DNA of 37,419 nt from JBAYGJ01 sp041649335 (GTDB taxonomy: Bacteria > Patescibacteriota > Patescibacteriia > UBA10025 > JAHIVO01): assembly GCA_041649335.1 (NCBI GenBank), contig JBAZNF010000010.1, positions 1 to 37,419 of the forward strand, written 5' to 3'. The notes under the pieces were generated by a model that did not search any database, had not been told where the DNA came from, and worked only from the letters and a program-made list of their open reading frames with translations. The stretch's first letter is position 1. Each line of letters opens with the position of its first letter. The translations under genes were made by a program, and so were the position numbers. Of the stretch, positions 16,731 through 25,757 are shown one piece after another.

Positions 16731-18020
16731 TTAAAAAGTAAATTCGCCGTTGGTGATCATGGTAATCTTCCGGCCATCCTCCATTTCCGCCACTACCTCC
16801 GGGTGCATCACTACATGGTCCAGATGGATCGGAATAGAATTACGGTCGGGGTCCGTCTTTGGCACGTTAAAAATTGAATTTTTACCTAATGCGATGTGAA
16901 TGGTGCCGTACCCTTTTTCTGCCTCCAGCGAGGTTGGGGGGCTTATCTTCTTCCCCTCCGGCGACGTCCGGAACGCCTTGCTGTTTGTGCCGATGCCGAT
17001 TTCCGCAACCCGGAACGCATTAGCCGGATTATCAGGTTCTTTGGCGCGCAAATCGGCATTCGCCTGTTCCAAAATTGACCGCACTCTATCCCCTGACGCG
17101 CCGCCAGTAATGCTCACCGCTACCCCATGCTCGATGTTAACGGTGATCGGTTCAGGCAACCGGCCCAACATGGTCACTGCCCCGTCAACAACCAGAGTGC
17201 CATGCGTTTCCGCCAGGTCAACCGCGGTTGACCATTCGCCCATGGGGAAATTAGCCAGTTTGCCCGGCTTGTCAACTTTGCCGTTCTCATATTCCGGGGT
17301 GGCCGTTTTTTTCGGCTTCAAGACCAGATCGGTGCCTTCCGGCGTAGTAATATGCAATAACTTCACTCCAGGCATGAATTCTGCCAACCGCTCGCTGCGC
17401 CGGGCTAAATCCGCAGGATTTTCCTGGGACGCCCCTTCGGTCAATATTTCCTTGGAGGCGCTCGTGATGGAGATCAAACGCATCTGGGCTGGGTAGGGTA
17501 CGCCGCGCCGCTGTTTGCGGTGCTGCTGGAGCTGGCTGATACGTTCATCGGGGTGGTCGCTGATCAAATCGACCGTCCCTTTTGAATGTGACCGTGAAAT
17601 GCTTGTCGCATACAATACGGCATCGGCGTGTTTTATCTTCTCGTCAATGGTTTCCTGGAAATCCTGGGCCGCATGTTCGGGGGCGCTGCTGACGACAAGC
17701 CGAAAATCTACGCCCGCAGCTTCATGACCGGCTTGCTCTAATGCCCGCCGAACCATCGGGTCAACGCCGGCGTCCGTGACAATGATCAGATTCTCCCCCT
17801 TGGTATTTTTCCCGTTTCGTTTTAGGTCAAACGCCCTGATGACATTGCGGGCCCCCTCAACGACTTTTTCGAATTCTTCACGCTCTTCTGGCGTCATCTC
17901 CTTTTCCGGCTGCTCCATACTATGCAGCGCTTGTTGCATGGTCTCATTCTCCTGGACATTAACATCCGGAGACTGCTGGTGCACCTGGTCGTAATATTGC
18001 TCAGATTCTTTTTCGCTCAT
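16731..18020 (-). CDS. M29-type aminopeptidase-like metalloprotein
   Basis: From the ATG at 18020 the protein has 429 residues. The C-terminal two thirds match the M29 (AmpS/PepS) peptidase pattern, and every metal ligand expected for the family can be seen: Glu262 in NFPMGEWSTA, Glu340 in AEIGIGTN, His375 in GTIHIALG, and His399 and Asp401 in IHLDHV. The N-terminal ~60 residues are acidic, Gln/Glu-rich and probably disordered, which is unusual for M29 enzymes. An upstream in-frame start at 18086 would overlap the previous gene by 65 bases. The chosen start leaves 1 base after that gene's stop. M29 enzymes cleave N-terminal residues, and NicX-type dioxygenases share the fold, so the exact reaction is uncertain. 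Confidence 0.75.
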   Translation of the reverse strand: MSEKESEQYYDQVHQQSPDVNVQENETMQQALHSMEQPEKEMTPEEREEFEKVVEGARNVIRAFDLKRNGKNTKGENLIIVTDAGVDPMVRRALEQAGHEAAGVDFRLVVSSAPEHAAQDFQETIDEKIKHADAVLYATSISRSHSKGTVDLISDHPDERISQLQQHRKQRRGVPYPAQMRLISITSASKEILTEGASQENPADLARRSERLAEFMPGVKLLHITTPEGTDLVLKPKKTATPEYENGKVDKPGKLANFPMGEWSTAVDLAETHGTLVVDGAVTMLGRLPEPITVNIEHGVAVSITGGASGDRVRSILEQANADLRAKEPDNPANAFRVAEIGIGTNSKAFRTSPEGKKISPPTSLEAEKGYGTIHIALGKNSIFNVPKTDPDRNSIPIHLDHVVMHPEVVAEMEDGRKITMITNGEFTF

Positions 18021-18021
18021 G

Positions 18022-19551
18022 TTATTTCTTAATAATGATGCCTTTAGCCAGATCCATTTCCACCTTAGTGCCGGTTTTGAACTCAACGGTGGCGTTTTTT
18101 GTCCCGATAATACAGGGTAGATTCAGCTCACGCGCCATGATGGCCGCATGGCAGGTCAGCCCGCCTTCGTCGGTGATGATCGCCCTCGCCCGGCGCATCA
18201 GCGGCACAAAATCCGGCCGGGTCATACTGGCCACTAAAATTCTCCCGGAGATAAACTTCTCCTTATGCACATCCTTGATGACCTGAACGATCCCGGTAAA
18301 CTTTTTTACCGGTACGCTAGCCACTTGGCCGATCACCAAGCCTTTTTTTACTTGGAACTGCGACTGGACGGTGATCATGACCTTTTTTGCCTGCTGTCCG
18401 TAATATATAGTCGGAATCGCGGTATGGCCACGCTTTTCTATAACATACGCCGACAACGCCTGCCGTGCTTTAATAATTTTTTTATCAAGCCTTTCCCCTT
18501 TCAACAGGAGATTTTTCATTTCAGCCGGCAGATAATAACGAACATCATGGACGGGTAATCGAAACCGGCGGGCCAGTTCACGGCAGTATTGGTCCAAACA
18601 GTCGTTACCGCGCAACATGTAACTTTTCCGCTCATCAATCCACTCGCCAAAAAACTGCACCAACCTGAAATGGCGGATCAGACCAGCTGAAAACTTGTAC
18701 GCTTTCATCGATCGTCTGTGTTCTGCCTGTAACCGGCTGACTTTTGTCCGCAAACCGCGTAACTCATGCTGTAATTGGACAATTGATTTTTCCTTCACTT
18801 CCCCTTTGACCTTGGTAAGAAAATCGTCAGGGCACAGCCGGATGACCGTGGCATAGGAATTGCTAATCCAATAATAATCGCGGCTCAATTTTTCCAATTC
18901 CTTTTTCCAATGCCCTGTTATGGATTCTAAACCAATCCGGGGATCCTTCTTGAGTCGTGAATACAATGCGATAGCGACCTTCATAATGCGGCTATGTTCC
19001 GCTTCCATAAAGCTCAGGTGCGCCGGGGTGGCCATCATTCTGGTCACTTCCAGCAAACGGTCTTCTGAAACATCCGGCAATTCTTTCCGTACTAATGCTT
19101 CCAGTTCATACGCGGTGAAGACGTCGACGCATTCGGGCATCACGACGTACCGGGTAAAATCAAGATAATGGCGGATGAACCGCTCGTATGACCGCCAGAC
19201 CTGTTTATTGGAAAGGCGGGAAGCGTCACGCCGGAATTGCCTGCTGATGTTCAGAAATACCTTATTCTTGTCGCCGGTCTTTTTCTTCCGAATCAGGTAT
19301 GAGGGATTTTTCGTAATCTGACCGTACACGTACCAATACACGGCCGACTTTTCGTCTTGCGGGGTCAGTTCATGAAAAAAATCCCCCGGCGTCGATACGA
19401 ACGCCGAAATGGACAGGAATTTCGGATGGAAATACCGGCACTGCTCCACGAAACAATGCAGGGGATACATGACGTACTGGTACACGGCCGGTGATTTTTC
19501 CTCCCACCAGGTATGTTTCTTGATGGTTTGCAACAGTTTATTGTATTGCAT
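18022..19551 (-). CDS. Phosphohistidine swivelling-domain protein (paralogue A)
   Basis: The 509-residue protein ends in a PEP-utiliser mobile domain (about 395-509) with the phosphorylatable His468 in EGGLTCHAAIMARE. The middle (about 215-390) resembles the helical domain of rifampin phosphotransferase: a YYWISNSY motif, WIDERKS, LARRF and VRYYLPAEM. The N-terminal ~200 residues are helical, contain MATPAHLSF, and are not assigned. There is no ATP-grasp domain or PEP-binding barrel, so the His must be charged by another protein. It follows paralogue B after a 160-base gap holding an inverted-repeat element, and its stop is 1 base from the M29-type gene. It is closest in layout to paralogues C and D. 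Confidence 0.82.
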   Translation of the reverse strand: MQYNKLLQTIKKHTWWEEKSPAVYQYVMYPLHCFVEQCRYFHPKFLSISAFVSTPGDFFHELTPQDEKSAVYWYVYGQITKNPSYLIRKKKTGDKNKVFLNISRQFRRDASRLSNKQVWRSYERFIRHYLDFTRYVVMPECVDVFTAYELEALVRKELPDVSEDRLLEVTRMMATPAHLSFMEAEHSRIMKVAIALYSRLKKDPRIGLESITGHWKKELEKLSRDYYWISNSYATVIRLCPDDFLTKVKGEVKEKSIVQLQHELRGLRTKVSRLQAEHRRSMKAYKFSAGLIRHFRLVQFFGEWIDERKSYMLRGNDCLDQYCRELARRFRLPVHDVRYYLPAEMKNLLLKGERLDKKIIKARQALSAYVIEKRGHTAIPTIYYGQQAKKVMITVQSQFQVKKGLVIGQVASVPVKKFTGIVQVIKDVHKEKFISGRILVASMTRPDFVPLMRRARAIITDEGGLTCHAAIMARELNLPCIIGTKNATVEFKTGTKVEMDLAKGIIIKK

Positions 19552-19588
19552 AGTATTTAACTATACTAGCAGCAAATAGTCCATAGGT

Positions 19589-19720
19589 AAATCCTAAACT
19601 CGAAATTCGAAATTCTAAATAATATTAAAATTCCAAACTCAAAACAGAATTCATGAGCGTTATTTTGGATTTGGAACTTTTGATCATTTGAATTTATTTA
19701 GAATTTCGAGTTTAGGATTT
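19589..19720. repeat. AT-rich inverted-repeat (MITE-like) element
   Basis: AAATCCTAAACTCGAAATTC (19589-19608) is the exact reverse complement of GAATTTCGAGTTTAGGATTT (19701-19720). Inside, a second imperfect pair (AATTCCAAAC against GGATTTGGAACTTT) is nested, so the whole element can fold into one long hairpin. It contains no gene. One arm covers the 3' end of paralogue B and supplies its last residues and stop, so the element seems to have inserted at the end of that gene. Confidence 0.75.
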
Positions 19721-21184
19721 AGAATTTAGCCTCCTTACTATACCATGCGTGGCATCCACCTCCACCCGGTCGCCGTCCTTAAATACTTTTGTGGCATACC
19801 GCGTCCCTATGATACAGGGCTTTTTCATCTCGCGTGCCACAATCGCCGCATGGCAGGTAATGCCACCTTTATCGGTAACAAATGCTGCGGCGTGCCGCAT
19901 AGCAGGTAGAATGTTAGTTGTAGTAGCAATAGATACTAATATTTCACCTCTTTTTATTTTTTTTATTTCTTGCACTGTATTAATTATTTTAACCGTACCT
20001 CGTACGTTTCCAAGATATGCAGCCATCCCTTGCACAAAGTCCACAGCATGCATTGAGTTTTTTTCCTGATGCATGATGTCGTGTAGGAGTTTTCTCGCAG
20101 CAGAACCAAAATACAAATAATTTCGTCCATTACAATATCTATGTATAAATAGCCGTTCTCTTTTACGTATTTGTTCTTTAGATATCCCGCGATGTGCTGA
20201 CAGATTCCAAATTTCTTTGGGCAAACAATTATGTAGTTGTTGTCTAGTATATCCAAATCTACTTCCAACTTCAGATAGCAATCGATCGAATGTGTAGTAG
20301 GTCTTATACATCAGTTCCTTCCGATTTAACTGCAAGTACATAAACGTCCTTGATACCTGCAAAAGATACCGAACTTCAGGGTTAAGACGCAGTTCACCAC
20401 TTAAATGGTCCCGCAATATAATATTTTTCTTTCGTTCCTGCTCAAGCTTCAGTATTACGTGCCGTAAATTACCCTTACTCCGTAACCTTGATAATGCATT
20501 TTGATATTCAGTCAAGGAAACTTCGGGACCAATGTACCCATATTTTACCCAGCAATAGTGAAAATGATGCTTCCGTAAATCGTGTTGTGTAATTACTTTT
20601 TTTGAAGCTAACCGGAGCAGGTCCATCTCCTCCCGCTGTGAAAAAGTCAACTTGGGTTGTACGGTTAAAATAGTAAATGCTTTCTGAGGTGTTATTCGAA
20701 TATGCGTACGTTTTTTAAGCGCTGTGGTGATCTTTCGTTCAAGCCAGGCGGTCAAATAATTATTTTCAAAATCCATAGCAACCACCCCAATCCCCCATAC
20801 ATTCATAGCATTGAATTTTATTGCGAGCGATTTCATAGTTTGCAGCAAACGAGCGTCCGACCATTTTTTTTCATCACTTAACAAAATTGTGTCACACGCT
20901 TTTTCAACGACTCTTCCAGTAAATATATGTTTACGACGGATAAATCTAAAAAACGATTCCTCCTTCTTTATTTTCTCAAAAACCGCCTGACCAAACTTTT
21001 GCCAAAGTGGATAACTCACAAACCAGTGTAAAAAATTATTTTTGTACTCAGAATACGTTTCTGAAATATATGTTCCAACAAAACGACTCCATTCTCGACC
21101 TTGTAATCCTTGAAGGAGCTGACTGATACTAAACAGACTGACATCGGGAATTGAATTTATTTCTTTGAGGTTTTTTTTCTTCAT
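19712..21184 (-). CDS. Phosphohistidine swivelling-domain protein (paralogue B)
   Basis: From the ATG at 21184 the protein has 490 residues. His445 lies in KGGITCHAAIVARE of the C-terminal mobile domain. The Rph-like middle is recognisable (HYCWVKYGY, NRKELMYK, EVGSRFG, LHNCLPKEIW), and TVQPKLTF corresponds to the LTAPxxxSF motif of other paralogues. The start overlaps the paralogue C stop as ATGA, which argues against the longer reading from 21274. The last residues (NSKS) come from the adjoining inverted-repeat element. Codons for the His domain are GC-balanced like the neighbours, but from about 19920 to 21180 the gene is clearly AT-rich, so it looks like a mosaic. It has no ATP-grasp domain. 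Confidence 0.8.
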   Translation of the reverse strand: MKKKNLKEINSIPDVSLFSISQLLQGLQGREWSRFVGTYISETYSEYKNNFLHWFVSYPLWQKFGQAVFEKIKKEESFFRFIRRKHIFTGRVVEKACDTILLSDEKKWSDARLLQTMKSLAIKFNAMNVWGIGVVAMDFENNYLTAWLERKITTALKKRTHIRITPQKAFTILTVQPKLTFSQREEMDLLRLASKKVITQHDLRKHHFHYCWVKYGYIGPEVSLTEYQNALSRLRSKGNLRHVILKLEQERKKNIILRDHLSGELRLNPEVRYLLQVSRTFMYLQLNRKELMYKTYYTFDRLLSEVGSRFGYTRQQLHNCLPKEIWNLSAHRGISKEQIRKRERLFIHRYCNGRNYLYFGSAARKLLHDIMHQEKNSMHAVDFVQGMAAYLGNVRGTVKIINTVQEIKKIKRGEILVSIATTTNILPAMRHAAAFVTDKGGITCHAAIVAREMKKPCIIGTRYATKVFKDGDRVEVDATHGIVRRLNSKS

Positions 21185-22638
21185 ACTTTTTTCACTATCC
21201 CCTTGACGGCGTCTACCTCGACCTGGTCTCCCGTCTTGAGCATTTGCGTGGCAACCTTTGTTCCCACTACGCATGGCAGGCCCAATTCCCGGGCCACAAT
21301 GGCCGCATGGCAGGCCAGGCCGCCGTCATCAGTGACGATTGCTGCTGCCTTGTGCATTGCGGGGACGTAATCGACGGTGGTCATGGGGGCAATCAGTATG
21401 TCACCCTTTTTTATAGTCCGGTTTGCCACTTTCGCACTCTCTGTAACCAGCGCTCGGCTCCGGACCCGGCCCGGCTGAGCCGATATTCCCTTGATTTCTG
21501 CCGCGTGGTCATGTCGGATTGCGTCCAGGACGAGCCGTTTAACCGCCCTATGCGCCGGCTGTCCGATCAATACTTTTGTTTCATTATTTTTTATTACCAT
21601 CGTAACCCCTTTTTTGCGGGCGGCAATCACGTGATGAGGCACCAACCGGCCGACAGCGCACAAGCGTTCGATTTCATCGTTAAAATAATACACCACATCG
21701 TTATACGGCACCCGGAACCGCCGAGCCGTCTCCTTGAGCACCGAAAAAATAACCTGCGAATTGCGCATCTGGCATTCTTTCCGGTCATCATGCAGTGCCG
21801 TAAATATATCTAAGAGCTGGAAATACGGCCATAACTTTTTTTTGGGTAATGTATATCTGGAAAATAATCTTTTTCGTTCATGGAGAACCTTACTGGCATG
21901 GCCCGCCAAATTTTTCAGTTCGCTTTTCCGGGCCGATAAGGATTTCCGCCTTATAACGCGTATGTCGTGTTGTACCTGCGCGGCCGTCAACTTATGACTG
22001 CCGTCCCAACTCATCATAATCCAATAAAACCGTGATGCCACCCGGTTAATATCACCGTCAGGCACGCGTTTCTTAAACGAAAGAGTCAGTACTGCCGTTT
22101 TATACTGTGTGACAACCGACGTATATGCCGGCCGCATGAGGGCAATCCAATCATGCGGGACGATGCGCTGGCACAGTTCCGGTCCGAATTGCTCTATCAA
22201 TATCCTGTCGAAAAAATCGTCAAACAGGTCGACCCCGTATTCCGAGTACAGGATATTCCCCCAAAACAGCAGCCGTGCCTGCTGAAAAATATCCAACAAT
22301 TGCTGGTTTGTAAGCAGTCGTGGCGAAGTCAGTTGGTGTTTTAGATGCGGGATATCATGCCGGACCTGCCGTACCGATCGGCGGAATGACCGGAGATACG
22401 AGCGCAGAACCAACGGCCGGCCGGTCCACTGCCGCATCCAGTGCCGGAACCGTTTTTCCAGCTGGTCCAGATCGCGGGCCCACCAAAAATGAGAACCGAC
22501 GAACGACATCACCTCATAAAACCTGGCGAGATACGGATATCGGCTGACATCCTGCTTCTGCATCAGGTCCAGATACGCAGAAATGCTTTGCGGATAAATA
22601 TGGTCGCGGACGTATACGCGCCAGTTTATGTTTGCCAT
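21181..22638 (-). CDS. Phosphohistidine swivelling-domain protein (paralogue C)
   Basis: The 485-residue protein carries His444 in DGGLACHAAIVARE and the C-terminal GDQVEVDAVKGIV signature of the mobile domain. The middle shows FYWIMMSW, DDRKECQMR, TARRFRV and VVYYFNDEIERL, the same series as in the other paralogues. The N-terminus starts with INWRVYVRD and continues as an unassigned helical region. It lies 2 bases after paralogue D and overlaps paralogue B by ATGA, so the genes are translated together. A phosphotransfer role is inferred from the conserved His. Neither the donor domain nor the acceptor is encoded in this protein. Confidence 0.82.
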   Translation of the reverse strand: MANINWRVYVRDHIYPQSISAYLDLMQKQDVSRYPYLARFYEVMSFVGSHFWWARDLDQLEKRFRHWMRQWTGRPLVLRSYLRSFRRSVRQVRHDIPHLKHQLTSPRLLTNQQLLDIFQQARLLFWGNILYSEYGVDLFDDFFDRILIEQFGPELCQRIVPHDWIALMRPAYTSVVTQYKTAVLTLSFKKRVPDGDINRVASRFYWIMMSWDGSHKLTAAQVQHDIRVIRRKSLSARKSELKNLAGHASKVLHERKRLFSRYTLPKKKLWPYFQLLDIFTALHDDRKECQMRNSQVIFSVLKETARRFRVPYNDVVYYFNDEIERLCAVGRLVPHHVIAARKKGVTMVIKNNETKVLIGQPAHRAVKRLVLDAIRHDHAAEIKGISAQPGRVRSRALVTESAKVANRTIKKGDILIAPMTTVDYVPAMHKAAAIVTDDGGLACHAAIVARELGLPCVVGTKVATQMLKTGDQVEVDAVKGIVKKV

Positions 22639-22640
22639 AA

Positions 22641-24083
22641 TTAACGAATGACTTTGACAATACCGTGGTTAGCCCGTACTTCAAGGGTCATGCCGTCACG
22701 CAGCACTTTAGTGCCGACTTTCGTCCCGATGACGCAGGGGATATTCAACTCCCGGGCGACAATAGCGGCATGACAGGTTATACCGCCTTCGTCCGTGACA
22801 ATAGCTGCTGCCTTTTTTAAGGCAGGCATGAATTCCGGCCTGGTCATGGAGGCGACAATGATGTCGCCCCGTCCGACTTTTGGTATCGATGCAATATTTC
22901 TGCACACTACTGCGCGGCCTACCGCCGTTCCGCCATTGGCGATAGTGCCGTGGATGGCGTTGCCGGTCTGCGCCGAACGCTTTTCCGCCTGCTGCAATGC
23001 CGGCAAGAGATGGATGTATGCCTGCCCGCTGGCAATATATTCTTTCCGGCCAACCAATAACTGCAGGCAGCCCTGTCTCCGGCGTAACAGCTCCTGAGCC
23101 AACCCGGAAACATCCTTAATCGTGTATAAGCCGGCTACTTCATTGACGCCAAGGTGGTAAACAGACGCCAGAGGCACACGTGCCCGCCGCGACACTTCTC
23201 TGGCCATCCGGTCGAGGTACGTGATATTTTTTAAAATATTCGCCTTACGGTCATCCTGCCAAATCGTGGTAAAATCAATCAAGTGTATCAATTTTTGAAT
23301 ATACGTATTGAGCTTCAGGGAAGTGATAAGCTTCCGTTTGTTCCTCAATGCCTCAGCGGGCCGCTCAACAGCTAAGGATTTTGCGGCGTGCAATCGGCGC
23401 TCAAAGTCCCTCGCCAACAGATGTTTTGGGCCCGTATAACTGTTCTGGATCCAATAGTACTTCCGTACATGATCATGCAGGCGCTTCCGCAGCTGCAAAC
23501 GGGGCGCCAATGCGATGGCATGCAGTGCGGATTCCTGCCGGCTGATGAATGACGGCTTTGAGGGCGCGGTTAACCTGGCATAGAGTTGATTGAAATCCAG
23601 CCGCGGGCCGATGGCTTTCATCAGGGCCATCTTAAAATCCTTTTCCACGGCAACGCCGATTGACTCAACAAGATGGCCAACACCGACCGTATTGATCTGC
23701 GCCTGGTAACTGTCCCGGAACGCTGTCAGTAATGCCGTGTCCGTTAATACACGAATATTGTACCGATCCATTTTCCGCTGTAACACCTGGACTGACTGTA
23801 CTTTTTTTTCATAACGCTGTCGGCATTTCTTCAGATAATCGGCGTCACGCGACAAACGCTTTGTTACGGTCAGCCAAATCCGCCTGATATCGCTGTTCAG
23901 ATAGGCCATTTCTCCATAACCGTTTCGGTAATGGAATACGAACGCAGAATACCCGTACCCCAGGTCGTCCGCCATGTAAATCCCGCTGACTGCCGAGGAT
24001 GCCAAAAACAACGGTACGGAATTAAACCCCTGGATATACCAGTCCCGGCTGATGACACGTCGGATGTTCCGTTGGACGCTCAT
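22641..24083 (-). CDS. Phosphohistidine swivelling-domain protein (paralogue D)
   Basis: From the ATG at 24083 the protein has 480 residues. The TTG at 24104 would overlap the previous gene by 17 bases, while the ATG has AAAGGAA about 10 bases upstream. His438 is in EGGITCHAAIVARE. Other visible landmarks are RDWYIQGF near the N-terminus, LTAPSKPSFI, YYWIQNSYTGP, DDRKANILK, VSRRARV and the NEVAGLY segment. The C-terminal tail reads GMTLEVRANHG, losing the GD and D of the usual GDxVEVDA. Its N-terminus (W-Y-x-Q-x-F) is most like that of paralogue E, suggesting a local duplication. Confidence 0.82.
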   Translation of the reverse strand: MSVQRNIRRVISRDWYIQGFNSVPLFLASSAVSGIYMADDLGYGYSAFVFHYRNGYGEMAYLNSDIRRIWLTVTKRLSRDADYLKKCRQRYEKKVQSVQVLQRKMDRYNIRVLTDTALLTAFRDSYQAQINTVGVGHLVESIGVAVEKDFKMALMKAIGPRLDFNQLYARLTAPSKPSFISRQESALHAIALAPRLQLRKRLHDHVRKYYWIQNSYTGPKHLLARDFERRLHAAKSLAVERPAEALRNKRKLITSLKLNTYIQKLIHLIDFTTIWQDDRKANILKNITYLDRMAREVSRRARVPLASVYHLGVNEVAGLYTIKDVSGLAQELLRRRQGCLQLLVGRKEYIASGQAYIHLLPALQQAEKRSAQTGNAIHGTIANGGTAVGRAVVCRNIASIPKVGRGDIIVASMTRPEFMPALKKAAAIVTDEGGITCHAAIVARELNIPCVIGTKVGTKVLRDGMTLEVRANHGIVKVIR

Positions 24084-24087
24084 AAGG

Positions 24088-25659
24088 TTACTTTTTCCTT
24101 TCAATCACCGTCACCACTCCATGATTGCCGTTCACTTCCACGATATCGCCGTCATGCAGCACGTCTGTAGCGATCTTTGTCCCGATGACGCAAGGGATAT
24201 TCAGTTCGCGGGCGACAATAGCCGCGTGGCAGGTGACGCCACCTTCGTTGGTCACGATCGCCGCTGCCTTTTTCATGCCCATGATATAGTCCGGCCTGGT
24301 CATGACCGCTACCAGTACGTCGCCGGACTTCACTTTTTTCGTTTCCGTGGCGCTTTTAACAATCTTGGCCGGTCCCCGCGCCACGCCGCGGTTGGCGGAC
24401 AGGCCCCGGAAATCATTGACTGCCTGCAACGACTTTTTCTCAAAGATTTTTTTATATGTACCTCGGGCGTCAGAAGTGATTACCTCATACTTTTCCTGGC
24501 CCATCTGCAACCACAAACATTTTCTCCATCTGGCTCGCGCTTCCCGTGACGTAACAAACGGTTTTTTCGTAAACAGGGAATCCACTTCCGGCGGCGCCAG
24601 GTATTTCATTTCGTGCAGCGTAAAACCGAATCGCCGGCCGATTTCCTTGAGCAGGATGCTGCCGTAATGCGTCGACCAGTACGTCATTTTCTTCCGGTTG
24701 TCCTGCCAATAGGTGAAATCTTCGGATATTTCCAGCAGCACGCGGATTTTCTTCGGGGGGTTCAATGTTTTGATCAACAGGCGCTTTTCCCGGAAACTGC
24801 GTTGCGGAGTATCCTCGATCTGGTTTATCTGCCGGGCGATGTTTATAGTGGATTTGAACACGGCCTTCAATTCACCGACCCACGTATTGACGTCCAGATA
24901 ATTGTTGTGGACATAATTGTTTTTACTCCAAAAATACTCATGCTCCTGTTTTTCCAGCATCTTCAAAATAATTGGATATTTTCGGACAGTTTTCTGTAAT
25001 TGTTTAATCGGAAGCTTTCGGAAACTCCGTGCTAATGCCGGTATCTTTTCAATCCGGAAAGCGACGCGCAATAAGGCCACTTCCGCCTCATTGATGAACG
25101 AGTGGTGCACCGGCGCCGTCAGTACGGAAAAATATCTGGACAGTTGTTTTTCCAATCCTTTCGATTTTAACAGCATCATCAGCTCTTTTTGGATCAGGAA
25201 ATCCGTACCAAGGGCAAAGCCGTCGATAATCGAACTGGACGTGACAAATTTCACATCGCGCCTGATATATTCGTCATAGATGTTATTCAACTCAATATCC
25301 GATAACTTCTTTAATCCGTTCCAATCGGTAGTGTCGCATAACCGGTAGAACGCCGCTTCATCAGCGCTCCATTTTTTCATCAGCTTTTTGGTGAAATGCG
25401 GGTACTTCATGCCCAACTCAACCACCCGCTTGGCAATGCGGTCAATGTCTGCCTGGTCGATATACCAGTCAGATTTATCCTGCTCAAAAAGACCGAAATG
25501 GCTGGTGGCATGGCAACCGTACTTCCGGGCCTCAGGCATCAGCTCGGCCATGGAAATGAGGAATATAAAATGCGGCGCACCATCAAAGCGCTGGTGGTAC
25601 CATTGCTTCCCCTGAATAAAACCCAGATGACGTTTGATTAAACCCCGTACTAGCCGCAT
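24088..25659 (-). CDS. Phosphohistidine swivelling-domain protein (paralogue E)
   Basis: This is the first gene of the five-paralogue run and the longest complete paralogue (523 residues). His478 lies in EGGVTCHAAIVARE. Landmarks are KQWYHQRF (about 18-25), LTAPVHHSFINEAE, EYFWSKNNY, DNRKKMTYW, IGRRFGF, MKYLAPPEVDSL and the G-L-S-A-N-R-G-V-A-R-G linker before the mobile domain. No ATP-grasp or barrel domain is present. A promoter with TTGTCA-N18-TATAAT lies 25-54 bases upstream, and AAGGA precedes the ATG by about 12 bases. The ORF is intact and the key His is present. Its substrate is unknown. Confidence 0.83.
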   Translation of the reverse strand: MRLVRGLIKRHLGFIQGKQWYHQRFDGAPHFIFLISMAELMPEARKYGCHATSHFGLFEQDKSDWYIDQADIDRIAKRVVELGMKYPHFTKKLMKKWSADEAAFYRLCDTTDWNGLKKLSDIELNNIYDEYIRRDVKFVTSSSIIDGFALGTDFLIQKELMMLLKSKGLEKQLSRYFSVLTAPVHHSFINEAEVALLRVAFRIEKIPALARSFRKLPIKQLQKTVRKYPIILKMLEKQEHEYFWSKNNYVHNNYLDVNTWVGELKAVFKSTINIARQINQIEDTPQRSFREKRLLIKTLNPPKKIRVLLEISEDFTYWQDNRKKMTYWSTHYGSILLKEIGRRFGFTLHEMKYLAPPEVDSLFTKKPFVTSREARARWRKCLWLQMGQEKYEVITSDARGTYKKIFEKKSLQAVNDFRGLSANRGVARGPAKIVKSATETKKVKSGDVLVAVMTRPDYIMGMKKAAAIVTNEGGVTCHAAIVARELNIPCVIGTKIATDVLHDGDIVEVNGNHGVVTVIERKK

Positions 25660-25683
25660 AGGGTGAATAATTCCTTAAGGCTC

Positions 25684-25713
25684 ATTATAGCTTTTTCCGC
25701 TAACTTTTGACAA
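25684..25713 (-). promoter_or_regulatory. Promoter of the phosphohistidine-protein operon
   Basis: TTGTCA (25708-25713) and TATAAT (25684-25689) are 18 bases apart on the minus strand. The same hexamers and spacing are used by the stand-alone ATP-grasp gene (14461-14490), which would fit coordinated expression. The leader would be about 18 bases. Confidence 0.7.
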
Positions 25714-25720
25714 ACCAACA

Positions 25721-25748
25721 CTAAAACGCCCGAGTAATTACTCGGGCG
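25721..25748 (-). terminator. Perfect-palindrome terminator after the histidine phosphatase gene
   Basis: The 22-base sequence at 25727-25748 is a perfect palindrome (CGCCCGAGTAA / TTACTCGGGCG) and is followed on the minus strand by TTTTAGT. It separates the EamA-flavokinase/phosphatase transcript from the promoter of the paralogue operon just downstream. Confidence 0.85.
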
Positions 25749-25757
25749 GTAACGGCA

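Noticed and set aside
18021..18086. Longer N-terminus for the M29-type protein
   Set aside because: It would overlap the 3' end of paralogue A by 65 bases, and the extra residues are an out-of-frame copy of that gene's coding sequence.
21185..21274. Upstream start for paralogue B adding 30 residues
   Set aside because: It would run deep into the paralogue C coding sequence and reads as low-complexity Gly/Arg. The ATGA overlap at 21181-21184 is the natural start.
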